NCBI GenBank assembly: GCA_910588105.1
Contig: CAJUQD010000057.1
Location: 1-15,360, forward strand
From: an uncultured Oscillospiraceae bacterium
GTDB lineage: Bacteria; Bacillota; Clostridia; Oscillospirales; Oscillospiraceae
Direction of reading: 5' to 3'
DNA: 15,360 bases
Positions 1 to 6,180 of the stretch are shown piece after piece (position 1 is the first letter of the stretch; the number at the start of each line of letters is the position of its first letter). The notes beneath the pieces were generated by a model, which made no database searches, had not been told where the DNA came from, and saw only the letters and a list, made by a program, of their open reading frames with translations. The translations under genes and the position numbers were made by a program.

Positions 1-23
1 AACGCCCGCTGGCAACGGGCGTT
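1..23 (-). terminator. Hairpin, probable terminator of the left two-component operon
   Basis: AACGCCCG and CGGGCGTT form an 8-bp perfect stem around a 7-nt loop. It lies 75 bp beyond the stop codon of the minus-strand sensor kinase. Any U-tract on the minus strand would fall before base 1, outside the window, so the terminator call is an inference from position and stem strength. Confidence 0.55.
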
Positions 24-97
24 CCTTAAACTGCACAATTTTTACTTACTTTGCAACTCGGCCGCAGAGCGGAGTGATTTTCTTCCAAATTGTTCTT

Positions 98-1462
98 TTA
101 TGTGGCAAAGCTGAACAAAATGTTCAGGTGGAAAATCCCGTCCGCCACATAGGCCGTCAGCTCCCCCTCGTATTTGTGGACGATCATCCGAATGCTCCGC
201 ATCCCAAACCCGTGGTAGTTCCGATCCGCCTTGGTGGTGACGGGCAGGCCGCCCTCAAAAGTGCGTTCCCCATCAAAGTAGTTGTCCGACTGGATCACGA
301 GCATATTTCCCCGCGCCTTCACCACCAGGTTTATGACGCGCCGCTGCTCCTCCTTAATAGCCTTGACCGCTTCCAGGGCATTGTCGATGATGTTGCCGAA
401 CAGGCAGTACAGGTCGCCGTCCGCCAGGAAGGCCAGCTTTTCCCCGTCCGCCATGCAGGAGAAGGTGATGCCGTTCTGCTCGCAGTAAAGGCTTTTCTCC
501 GTCAGCAGCACATCCAGCAGCTGGTTCCCCGTCTCCACCTTGGCGTCGTAGATGGAGATGCTCTCCTGGAGGTCGGCCACCGCCTCAGGGCGCATATGCT
601 CCCCCTGGGCGGCCAGCGCCCCCAGCTTGTAGCGGATGTCGTGGCACTTCACGTTGATGAGGTCGATCGTGTCCCGGGAGATCTCGTATTGCCGCTCGCT
701 CTGGTGGACGGCATGCTGGAGGTATTCCAGCTCCTGACGCAGCTCCCGCCGCTCCACCGTCCGGGAGGCCAGCATCAGCACCACGGCGCACCCCAGCACC
801 GAGAACAGGTTGCCCGCCTGCCGCAGGACGTAGTAGTCCCACAGCTCGAACCGGTTCTCCCGGTCCACACTCAGGTGGGAGAAATAGATGTCCTCCACCG
901 AGCAAAGGACAACCGTGATGCCCAGCGCCAAAATCGCCACCGCCAGCATCTGGTAATCCAGCTCTCCCCTGGATATATGCCGGAGCAGGCCCCGTAGAAA
1001 GAGAAAATACACCGCTGCCACCGCCAGGGCGAAGAAAACGTAATACATCAGGTAGTAGTATAGGTCGAACCGGGCGCCCCAGCCGTCGTACCAGCGCAGG
1101 GCCTCCCCGCCGCACCACAGGGTCAGGTACAGCTTATAGCACAGGTTTTGGGCTGCGTAGGCCACATTGCAGCAGAATAAAATGGTGGGGAAGGACTCGT
1201 GAAAGCACAGCCGCACATGGACCGCGGTAACGGCAAACAGGAAGATGTAAATGCCAATCCGCCCAAGGACCGTATTCCCAAAGGAGCGGTAGAAGAAGGC
1301 CGCGCCATAGGACAGCGTCAAAACTCCGCCAAGCCCGGCCAGCGCCCGCACCCAAAACCGTGGGGCCCGATTCAGCTTTCGCGTGGTAAGGGCGTAGAAC
1401 ACATACAGCTCAAACAGGAATTCCAGAATAATTTTTTGATAGATCACGTTGACCTCATCCAT
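98..1462 (-). CDS. GHKL-domain sensor histidine kinase (AgrC/HPK10-like), left copy
   Basis: This is a membrane sensor kinase of 454 residues that would phosphorylate the LytTR regulator encoded just upstream. Roughly the first 235 residues are a run of hydrophobic segments (about six or seven membrane helices) with no obvious extracytoplasmic sensor domain. A helical linker follows, then the phosphoacceptor box with KCHDIR (His about 274). The ATPase domain shows the N-box FGNIIDNALEAV (Asn about 357 and 361) and the G-box HGFGMRSI near 417-424. The chosen ATG has AGGAGG 8 nt upstream and overlaps the end of the regulator gene by 8 bp, which suggests translational coupling; a GTG 9 nt earlier falls inside that RBS. 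The family often senses peptides or other small signals, but no AgrD-like or AgrB-like gene is visible, so the signal is unknown. It is a clear paralogue of the kinase at 13901-15217, sharing TEKSLYC and the same box spacing. Confidence 0.9.
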   Translation of the reverse strand: MDEVNVIYQKIILEFLFELYVFYALTTRKLNRAPRFWVRALAGLGGVLTLSYGAAFFYRSFGNTVLGRIGIYIFLFAVTAVHVRLCFHESFPTILFCCNVAYAAQNLCYKLYLTLWCGGEALRWYDGWGARFDLYYYLMYYVFFALAVAAVYFLFLRGLLRHISRGELDYQMLAVAILALGITVVLCSVEDIYFSHLSVDRENRFELWDYYVLRQAGNLFSVLGCAVVLMLASRTVERRELRQELEYLQHAVHQSERQYEISRDTIDLINVKCHDIRYKLGALAAQGEHMRPEAVADLQESISIYDAKVETGNQLLDVLLTEKSLYCEQNGITFSCMADGEKLAFLADGDLYCLFGNIIDNALEAVKAIKEEQRRVINLVVKARGNMLVIQSDNYFDGERTFEGGLPVTTKADRNYHGFGMRSIRMIVHKYEGELTAYVADGIFHLNILFSFAT

Positions 1463-2177
1463 GGCTTCCACCTCCTGCCCCGGCGTACCAGTTGGTCAGC
1501 CCCTCCATAAACGCGGCCCGCCTGGGACGGCTGATTTGGAGGGTTCGGTCCCCCACCCGCACCTCGGAGCCCTTCACCCGCACGATGAACTTTGGGTTCA
1601 CCAGGTAACAGGTGTTGCAGCGCAGAAAGCCGAAGGCACTCAGCTCCCGTTCCACGGCGGACAGCACACCGGTCATCTCGATTACGTCGTCGATCAGGTG
1701 GTAGTGGAGTCGGTGGCTGATGATCTCCACATACATCAGCTTGTCGGTGGAGATGCGGCACAGCCCGCCGGGGGCGTTCACGGTGAAGCTGCGCTCCTCG
1801 TTCATCAGATAGATGTCCAGCGCCTTTTTGAACTTCAGGGAAAAGTCATAATAGCTCACCGGCTTAAGCAAAAAGCTCACCGCATCTACCTCATAGCCCT
1901 TCAGGGCGTACTGCACCAGGTTGGTGATAAAAATGATGGACACGTTTTTGTCGTGGCGGCGCAGCTCAACTGCGGCGTCCATCCCGTTTTTCCGAGGCAT
2001 CTGTATATCCAGAAACACCACCGCATAGACGGCCTTGTAGTCCTGGAGAAATCCTTCGCCGTCATAAAACCGGGCAATGTTGAACTGCTGTCCGAACTCG
2101 GCGGCGTACCGCTGTATGTATGCCGTCAGATGTTCAGCGGCGGCGTTTTCGTCTTCCACGATGGCGATATTTTTCAC
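1455..2177 (-). CDS. LytTR-family response regulator, left copy
   Basis: This is a 240-residue response regulator. The receiver domain begins with the acidic pocket IVEDE (residues 6-10), has the phosphoacceptor Asp57 in FLDIQMP, and the conserved Lys in LLKPVSY. The second half is a LytTR DNA-binding domain with RISTDKLMYVE, a FLRCNTCYLVN strand and the ISRPRR ending. An in-frame ATG exists at 2363, but the sequence between is low-complexity remnant. The GTG at 2177 has GGGAGG about 7 nt upstream and starts exactly where receiver homology begins, so it is chosen. The kinase gene follows with an 8-bp overlap. LytTR regulators usually bind paired direct repeats upstream of promoters; the target of this one is not evident. 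It is paralogous to the regulator at 13189-13899. Confidence 0.92.
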   Translation of the reverse strand: MKNIAIVEDENAAAEHLTAYIQRYAAEFGQQFNIARFYDGEGFLQDYKAVYAVVFLDIQMPRKNGMDAAVELRRHDKNVSIIFITNLVQYALKGYEVDAVSFLLKPVSYYDFSLKFKKALDIYLMNEERSFTVNAPGGLCRISTDKLMYVEIISHRLHYHLIDDVIEMTGVLSAVERELSAFGFLRCNTCYLVNPKFIVRVKGSEVRVGDRTLQISRPRRAAFMEGLTNWYAGAGGGSHG

Positions 2178-2792
2178 TCCGCGTCCCTCCCTGATCTTTT
2201 TCCATGCTGTTCCTGCAAGCTCTGATGCCCCTCTTGACCCCGCCCCCGCTTCCGGCAAGCTGGCAGGGTCACACAGCTTCCCTGCATCGGGGCAGACCCG
2301 GTACAGCTTCTCAAACCGTTCCCACTGGGCCGTCCGTTCCATCCCATCGAAGGTTATATCCAAAATATTTCGCAGATACCCCTACGTGCGGATCGGCTCC
2401 TCCAGCACGTGCGGCAGCTCCTGTGCGGCGTCCAGCAGAAGCAGCTCACTGCCGTTGTTCTCTCTCTGCAATGCCTTGTCCGGCGGCATCTCCGGCGCAA
2501 AGAAACTCACAGGGCCGGTCTTCTGGAGCATGGATGGCAGCATCAATGCCTCCGTCGGCGGTGCGCCCGGTAAGTCGATTTCAACGGCGGCGATCAAACC
2601 CTTGGCAGGGTGGTAAGCGGCAGCCGCTCCCGCGTCCAATCCCCATGCTGGAAAACGGTTGAAAACCGCCCCACCCCTTCCTCCGCCGGCAGTGGCCTGG
2701 GACCGGCGGGTGTCACGCGCTCGGTTACTTCCAAAAAGATCACTTCCTGATGCAAAACTCCCTGTGGTTATTCTATCATGGAGCTGCCCCAA
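2178..2792 (-). pseudogene. Unrecognised minus-strand coding remnant with internal stop
   Basis: One minus-strand frame reads as protein-like sequence on both sides of an in-frame TAG at 2382-2384: KGLIAAVEIDLPGAPP near 2600, LLLLDAAQELPHVLEEPIRT before the stop, then GYLRNILDITFDGMERTAQW after it. The same frame runs without interruption into the start of the LytTR regulator. Composition and the balanced mix of charged and hydrophobic residues suggest a decayed gene, not random sequence. I do not recognise the family. It may belong to the neighbouring mobile-element debris, which lies on the opposite strand. I see no intact gene, RNA gene or convincing promoter in this stretch; the start of the remnant is arbitrary. 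Confidence 0.3.
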
Positions 2793-2838
2793 AGGGAAGG
2801 GGTACGGTTGGCGGCCAAAAGAAATTTACGGAAGGAAG

Positions 2839-3059
2839 ATGAAAATGAAATCATCTGAGACAAAAGCTATGACGACCTGCCGCTGCTTCTCGACGCGGCA
2901 GCAGTGACAAAGGCGCTGGGGGCCGCTCCGCCCAGTGCCTATGAATTGATACACAAAGCCAACTTCCCGGTTCTAAAAATTGGAAACCGGTTGGTAGTCA
3001 TCAGGGAATTGCTTGTGGAGTGGGTAGAACGGCACACGAAGGGCGGTGACAGCGCTTGA
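2839..3059 (+). pseudogene. Frameshifted excisionase-like HTH gene of an integrative element
   Basis: The gene opens with ATG at 2839 behind GGAAGGAAG, reading MKMKSSETK. It then loses frame in a run of four A (2862-2865). One extra A would restore a 73-residue protein continuing SYDDLPLLLDAAAVTKALG, then SAYELIHKANFPVLKIGNRL and ELLVEWVERHTKGGDSA. This is the winged-helix/MerR-like HTH_17 layout of small excisionase-like proteins. Such proteins sit immediately before the replication initiator in Tn1549-type conjugative elements, which matches the next fragment. The restored frame has no good start codon of its own, since a TGA lies just upstream of the junction. It is either a true inactivating mutation or a homopolymer sequencing error. 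Confidence 0.7.
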
Positions 3060-3222
3060 GCAGGCGGCCAAAATCTGATCCCTTGAAGAACACGGATCTG
3101 TTTCCCAATGAAATTTTCATCCCCGGTCTCTGTCCTGGTGAACTGGCCGTCTACTCCTGCCCGCTCTGCTGTGCCAATCGAAAAACAGGCCAATGCTGGC
3201 CCAGCTACAAAACAATTGGTAC
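3056..3222 (+). pseudogene. N-terminal fragment of an ICE replication initiator / HTH protein
   Basis: A TTG at 3056 overlaps the stop codon of the excisionase-like gene (TTGA), a typical coupled arrangement. The frame reads SRRPKSDPLKNTDLFPNEIF, then LCPGELAVYS and RKTGQCWPSYKTIG. This is the conserved start of the winged-helix replication-initiator-like proteins of Tn1549-type elements, where the next residues would be the recognition helix. Homology stops at about residue 55, the sequence switches to an unrelated IS21 tail, and the frame closes at TGA 3233-3235. The rest of the gene is absent, so this is a deletion remnant. Family assignment is from remembered consensus. Confidence 0.65.
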
Positions 3223-3276
3223 GACCCAAACCTGACGGCTTACGATGGCCTGACGGGAGGTGTGTGCAATGCCTGA
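3223..3276 (+). pseudogene. istA: C-terminal tail of an IS21-family IstA transposase
   Basis: The frame reads DPNLTAYDGLTGGVCNA before a TGA at 3274-3276. A short acidic tail with an L-x-x-Y-D motif is typical for the end of IstA. The reading is supported because the istB start codon overlaps this stop by a few bases, the usual istA-istB arrangement. Only about 17 codons remain. The piece is joined directly to the replication-initiator fragment, so the junction near 3220 marks a deletion or insertion boundary. Confidence 0.5.
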
Positions 3277-3406
3277 GCAGATTGAGCTGTATATGCGCAC
3301 GCTGAAGCTGGGCGGCATGGCCAGAGAATGACGGGGCGTGGAATTCCAGGACAAGGAGCAGTATGTCGGGAAACTGCTGGAGCTCCGGGAACGGGCGCGC
3401 CGGCCG
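3269..3406 (+). pseudogene. istB: N-terminal fragment of an IS21-family IstB helper ATPase
   Basis: ATG at 3269, behind GGGAGG, opens MPEQIELYMRTLKLGGMARE and then hits TGA at 3329-3331, where a Trp codon (TGG) would be expected. The frame continues RGVEFQDKEQYVGKLLELRERARR, matching the N-terminal helical region of IstB proteins. Homology fades by about 3400; the Walker A and B regions are absent. It therefore cannot act as a transposition helper. The downstream bases up to 3490 contain no recognisable gene. Confidence 0.6.
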
Positions 3407-3493
3407 TCTGATCCCAACCTGGAGCTCATCACGGCCAGCCTGTCCCAGGATTTCTTCCGGCTTCAGCCTGCCGCCGTCGGTTCGGGGCGTATA

Positions 3494-3532
3494 CAAAACA
3501 CCGGGCAGGAGGTCAACCCTCCTGCCCGGTGT
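3494..3532 (-). terminator. Rho-independent terminator of the dha operon
   Basis: ACACCGGGCAGGAGG (3498-3512) pairs perfectly with CCTCCTGCCCGGTGT (3518-3532) around a 5-nt loop. On the minus strand the stem is followed by TTTTGTAT. It lies 56 bp after the stop codon of the last gene of the operon. Confidence 0.85.
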
Positions 3533-3587
3533 CCTGTTTGCCGGCGCGGCCTGCCTCCCTGCCTGCGCCGGACGCGGGCAGGGGCCG

Positions 3588-3911
3588 TTATGCTTCCTGG
3601 TACAATTCCAGAATGGCCCCGTCCTTCCAGACAAAGGCCAGCCGGTCGCCCTTCTCGTTGGCCTCCATGGGGCCGCAGATGATGCTGTCCGCATCGGCGA
3701 TGTACTGCTCCAGGTCGTCCACCTTGTAGGCCACGTGGGGGTGACGGTGGATTTCCTCGGGGAAGGGGGTGCCCTCCTCGAATTTCAGGTACTCGATCTT
3801 GTAGTCGTAGTCGTCCACATGGCTAACCCAGAACTTGGCCCCCGCGTTGTAGACCATGTTGGGCTTGCGGTTGGTGATGGGAATTCCAATGTGCATATAC
3901 TCGGCGGACAT
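3588..3911 (-). CDS. VOC-superfamily (glyoxalase-fold) protein
   Basis: This is a 107-residue single-module protein of the vicinal oxygen chelate fold. The family binds a divalent metal and catalyses isomerisation, lyase or dioxygenase reactions on small oxygenated molecules. Candidate metal ligands are His7 (MHIGIP), His59 (HPHVAY) and Glu102 (AILELYQE), at the spacing expected for one beta-alpha-beta-beta-beta pair per half. The protein would be cytoplasmic and probably dimeric. Start: ATG with GAGGAGG 7 nt upstream. It is the last gene of the dhaL-dhaK operon and sits 31 bp behind the broken lsrF-like gene. The substrate cannot be read from sequence; context points to a keto-sugar phosphate or an aldehyde derived from one. 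Confidence 0.8.
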   Translation of the reverse strand: MSAEYMHIGIPITNRKPNMVYNAGAKFWVSHVDDYDYKIEYLKFEEGTPFPEEIHRHPHVAYKVDDLEQYIADADSIICGPMEANEKGDRLAFVWKDGAILELYQEA

Positions 3912-3942
3912 GGTGTTTCCTCCTCATTAACAGGCATGTGTA

Positions 3943-4224
3943 TTACTGAGTGACGCAGTTCTTTTCGTACCAGTCCCGGAAGGTGATGGTGGCAAAGCCG
4001 AACAGCAGGCCGATGGGCTCCAGCCCGGCGGTGGGGCCCATGATGCAGCCGTGGTCGAAGGCCAGCATCACCGTATTGCCCGATTGGGGGCGGAACATCC
4101 GGGCCAGCCGGTTTTTCATGCCCCAGCCGCAGTGGGCGTTCCCCTTGACGTAGAAGCCCTCTTGGCGGCGGGCACGTCCAGGTGGTAGTCATGGGGCCGC
4201 CTTGTTGCCGGTGTTGTCCGCCAT
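3943..4224 (-). pseudogene. lsrF: Truncated LsrF-like thiolase/class I aldolase, fused to an unknown tail
   Basis: The frame begins MADNTGNKAAP and stops at once (TGA at codon 12), because one extra C in the C-run (plus strand G-run 4193-4196) shifts it. Reading one frame over gives HDYHLDVPAAK; a missing base near 4160 then returns to the first frame, EGFYVKGNAHCGWGMKNRL, RPQSGNT and VMLAFDHGCIMGPTAGLE. This closely follows the N-terminus of LsrF (WGM-x-x-RL, VMLAFDHG, GPT-x-GLE). After about 70 codons the similarity ends, and a 22-codon tail, LLFGFATITFRDWYEKN and onward to TAA, follows that I do not recognise. Full-length LsrF is near 290 residues, so about three quarters, including the Schiff-base lysine region, is gone. 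It starts 3 bp after the dhaK stop with its own AAGGAG. LsrF acts on phosphorylated autoinducer-2 derivatives; related proteins act on other ketose phosphates. Confidence 0.75.
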
Positions 4225-4227
4225 GGC

Positions 4228-5226
4228 CTACTCCTTGCTGTAGGCGGGGGTGTGGCAGGGGGTATTCCACAGGCGGATAAATTCCTCGTCCCACTTGGCG
4301 ATATTCATCTGGAAGCCCCCGGCCTCCTGGACGGTGAGGATCTCGCCCACCATGCTGGCCACAACGTCCACACCCTTGGCTTTCAGGAATTCCACCGTGT
4401 CCTTGAACAGAACCAGCATTTCCATCATGGTGGTGGCGCCGCAGCCGTTAATCATGACAAAGGCCTTGTCCCCGGCCGCAAGTTCCAGCTTTTTGGACAG
4501 AGCGTCCGCCACGGTGGCCACGGTATCCTTGGAGGACATCATGGGCACCCGGACGCCGCCGCCCTCGCCGTGCTGGCCCGCGCCGATCTCCATCAGGTCC
4601 GTCTCCCCCAGGTCGCCGAAGGATATGCCGTTCTGGGGGTGGGTGGCGTCGGTGGACTTGACGGTGACGGAGGCCATGCTGTCGGCGTAGCGCTGGGCGA
4701 TGGCGGCCACCTCGTCCAGGCTCTTGCCCTCCCGGGCTGCCGCTGCGGCGATGTGGTACAGGGCTACCGCGCCCGCAAGTCCCCGCTTGTTGTCCTCGCC
4801 GTTGAGGTCGTACTGGATCTCCTCGCCGGTGACCACCTGCCGCACGTTGAGCCCGGCTTTCTGGGCCAGCTTCATGGCCTGCTTGCCCGCCAGCTGGTCC
4901 CCGGCGTAGTTCAGGGTGAGCAGCAGCACGCCGTGCCCCTTGTCCGCCAGCTTCATGGCGTCGAACACCAGCTGGCCGTTTGGGGCGGCGAAGATGTCGC
5001 CCACCGCCTGAATGTCCAGCATCCCCTTACCCACAAACCCGGCCTGGGCGGGTTCGTGGCCGGAGCCGCCGTAGGTGACGATGGTGACCCGGTCGGCGTC
5101 TGCCAGATCCTTGCTGATGACCAGGTGGCCGTCCACGTCCAGGATGTCGGGGTAGGCCAGCCCCAGGCCGGTGAGCTCCTCGTCGGTGATGGTTTCGGGC
5201 GCGTTGATGAACTTCTTCATTTTCAT
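4228..5226 (-). CDS. dhaK: Dihydroxyacetone kinase family, DhaK subunit (substrate-binding)
   Basis: This is a 332-residue DhaK protein, the expected length. DhaK binds a short ketose covalently through a histidine hemiaminal and presents it to DhaL for phosphorylation. Visible landmarks are GGSGHEP (residues 53-59, His57), the acidic residue Asp110 in LNYAGDQ, and the covalent His219 in GAGQHGEGG; these match His56, Asp109 and His218 of the E. coli protein. All key residues are present, so the protein looks functional. The ATG follows GGAGAGG by about 8 nt and lies 32 bp after dhaL. No DhaM phosphotransferase gene is in the window, so whether ATP or a PTS partner supplies phosphate is open. 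With a SorC regulator and an LsrF-like neighbour, the true substrate may be a C4-C5 ketose, not dihydroxyacetone. Confidence 0.93.
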   Translation of the reverse strand: MKMKKFINAPETITDEELTGLGLAYPDILDVDGHLVISKDLADADRVTIVTYGGSGHEPAQAGFVGKGMLDIQAVGDIFAAPNGQLVFDAMKLADKGHGVLLLTLNYAGDQLAGKQAMKLAQKAGLNVRQVVTGEEIQYDLNGEDNKRGLAGAVALYHIAAAAAREGKSLDEVAAIAQRYADSMASVTVKSTDATHPQNGISFGDLGETDLMEIGAGQHGEGGGVRVPMMSSKDTVATVADALSKKLELAAGDKAFVMINGCGATTMMEMLVLFKDTVEFLKAKGVDVVASMVGEILTVQEAGGFQMNIAKWDEEFIRLWNTPCHTPAYSKE

Positions 5227-5258
5227 AGGAAATACCTCTCCTTCATGATCTTGGGATC

Positions 5259-5867
5259 TCAGGCCTGCGCCAGGCCCTGGAAGAAATAGGACATGGACAC
5301 CGCTCCGGCATCCGGAGTGCCGATGGTCCGGGCGCCATAGCTCTTGGCGCGGCCAAATTTGGACACGAACTGCTTGCTGTCCTCCGCGCCCTGGGCGGCG
5401 GCCTGGGCGGCGACCTGGAACAGCCCGTCCTCGCCGGTCCCCTCATAGGCGGCGATGGCCTGGCTGGCGGGGATCAGCGCGTCCATCATGGTCTTGTCCC
5501 CCACCTTGGCGCCAGACATATCGTTCAGCTCCTCCAGCGCTTTGGCAAAGACGGCCTTCAGCCCCGCCACGCCGATCTCATCCCCCTCGGGGGCCCCCTC
5601 CTGCATCCCGTCCAACCAGGTGTTCCACAGGGGCACCGCGCTGCCGCCGTTCAGCGCCATCACGGCCATGGCCGCGTCGTCCAGCATGGACCGGATGCCC
5701 CCCTGCGCCTGGTCTGCCGCATGGGCAATGGCCCCGGCGATTTTGGCCATAGTCAGGCCGTGGTCGGCGTCGCCGAACCGGGAGTCGATTTCCGTCAGCT
5801 CGTCCTGCGCCGACAGCACCGCGGCGCAGGCGTTTTTCAGCCGGGCGGAAAATTCGGTTTTTGTCAT
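5259..5867 (-). CDS. dhaL: Dihydroxyacetone kinase family, DhaL subunit (nucleotide-binding)
   Basis: This all-alpha nucleotide-binding subunit of 202 residues is near the usual 200-210. It carries the Mg-binding triad in IDSRFGDADHG (Asp28, Asp33, Asp35), the NGGSAVPL loop and the GRAKSYGARTIGTPDAGA segment that closes over the nucleotide. It transfers phosphate to the ketose held by DhaK. A GTG 9 nt further upstream is possible, but it overlaps the GGGAGGTG ribosome binding site; the ATG at 5867 has that site 6 nt ahead and is preferred. It is the first gene of the operon, 46 bp from the -10 box. The order dhaL-dhaK is the reverse of E. coli dhaKLM. Confidence 0.92.
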   Translation of the reverse strand: MTKTEFSARLKNACAAVLSAQDELTEIDSRFGDADHGLTMAKIAGAIAHAADQAQGGIRSMLDDAAMAVMALNGGSAVPLWNTWLDGMQEGAPEGDEIGVAGLKAVFAKALEELNDMSGAKVGDKTMMDALIPASQAIAAYEGTGEDGLFQVAAQAAAQGAEDSKQFVSKFGRAKSYGARTIGTPDAGAVSMSYFFQGLAQA

Positions 5868-5894
5868 CTGATTCACCTCCCTCTTGCCTGCGAT

Positions 5895-5936
5895 TGTTAC
5901 GTCCGTGCAAAAATAATATCATATTATGTTACATAA
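5895..5936. promoter_or_regulatory. Candidate SorC operator pair at the dhaL promoter
   Basis: TTATGTTACATAA (5924-5936) is a 13-bp inverted repeat (TTATG/CATAA) lying inside the spacer of the dhaL promoter. A near copy, TGTTACGT, lies at 5895-5902, just after the expected transcription start. The same ATGTTACAT core occurs at the promoter of the neighbouring SorC gene (7135-7143). Placement between -35 and -10 would suit repression that is relieved by a sugar phosphate. Assignment to the SorC protein is inference. Confidence 0.55.
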
Positions 5937-5941
5937 GTCAA
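5913..5941 (-). promoter_or_regulatory. Sigma-A promoter of the dha operon
   Basis: On the minus strand TTGACT (5936-5941) and TATTAT (5913-5918) are separated by exactly 17 bp. Each hexamer is one base from consensus. Transcription should start near 5906, about 40 bp before dhaL. Confidence 0.75.
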
Positions 5942-5995
5942 CACACGAAGGTGTTTGTCCTTGTGCTCAACATAAAATCTGCGGGTGAATTGTGC

Positions 5996-6045
5996 AATAA
6001 AAATAAAAAACGATCCCCCAAACCAATTTCGCAGTTTGAAGGATC
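5996..6045 (-). terminator. Terminator downstream of the SorC gene
   Basis: GATCC-CC-CAAAC (6012-6023) pairs with GTTTG-AA-GGATC (6034-6045); on the minus strand this is a 12-bp stem with two G-U pairs and a 10-nt loop. It is followed on the minus strand by GTTTTTTATTTTTATT. It separates the regulator transcript from the dha promoter. Confidence 0.75.
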
Positions 6046-6056
6046 ACAAATGTTAA

Positions 6057-6180
6057 TAGGCGCCGTTTGAAAATTGGCAATATGCCCAGCGGCGAAGAAT
6101 TTTTTCGCTGGCAAATCAACGCGGCGCGGCGGAAAAAGGCCCGCCAATTGGGCGTGTCGGCAATTTTCAAGCAAGCCCTA
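6057..6180. mobile_element. MITE-like repeat with terminal inverted repeats, copy 1
   Basis: The 124-bp unit starts TAGG and ends CCTA. Its ends form imperfect inverted repeats of about 33 bp that share TTGAAAATTG and GCCCA. It has no coding capacity and contains an inner hairpin (CCAGCG/CGCTGG). Its right end, read on the minus strand, matches 51 bases at the right edge of the window with 4 differences. The terminal TA may be a target-site duplication, as in IS630/mariner-derived MITEs. The right edge coincides with the TAG stop codon of the SorC gene. Confidence 0.7.

Noticed and set aside
2939..3694. Open minus-strand frame of 251 codons across the mobile-element debris
   Set aside because: It is antisense to three recognisable plus-strand fragments and passes through the dha terminator; residues are Arg/Pro/Ser-rich with no motif.
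4252..5289. Open plus-strand frame of 345 codons opposite dhaK
   Set aside because: The DhaK motifs on the minus strand are intact; this frame is a compositional shadow.
5940..6000. Searched for a riboswitch or small RNA between the dha promoter and the SorC terminator
   Set aside because: No conserved aptamer motif was seen, and the stretch lies upstream of the promoter, so it would not be in the dha leader.
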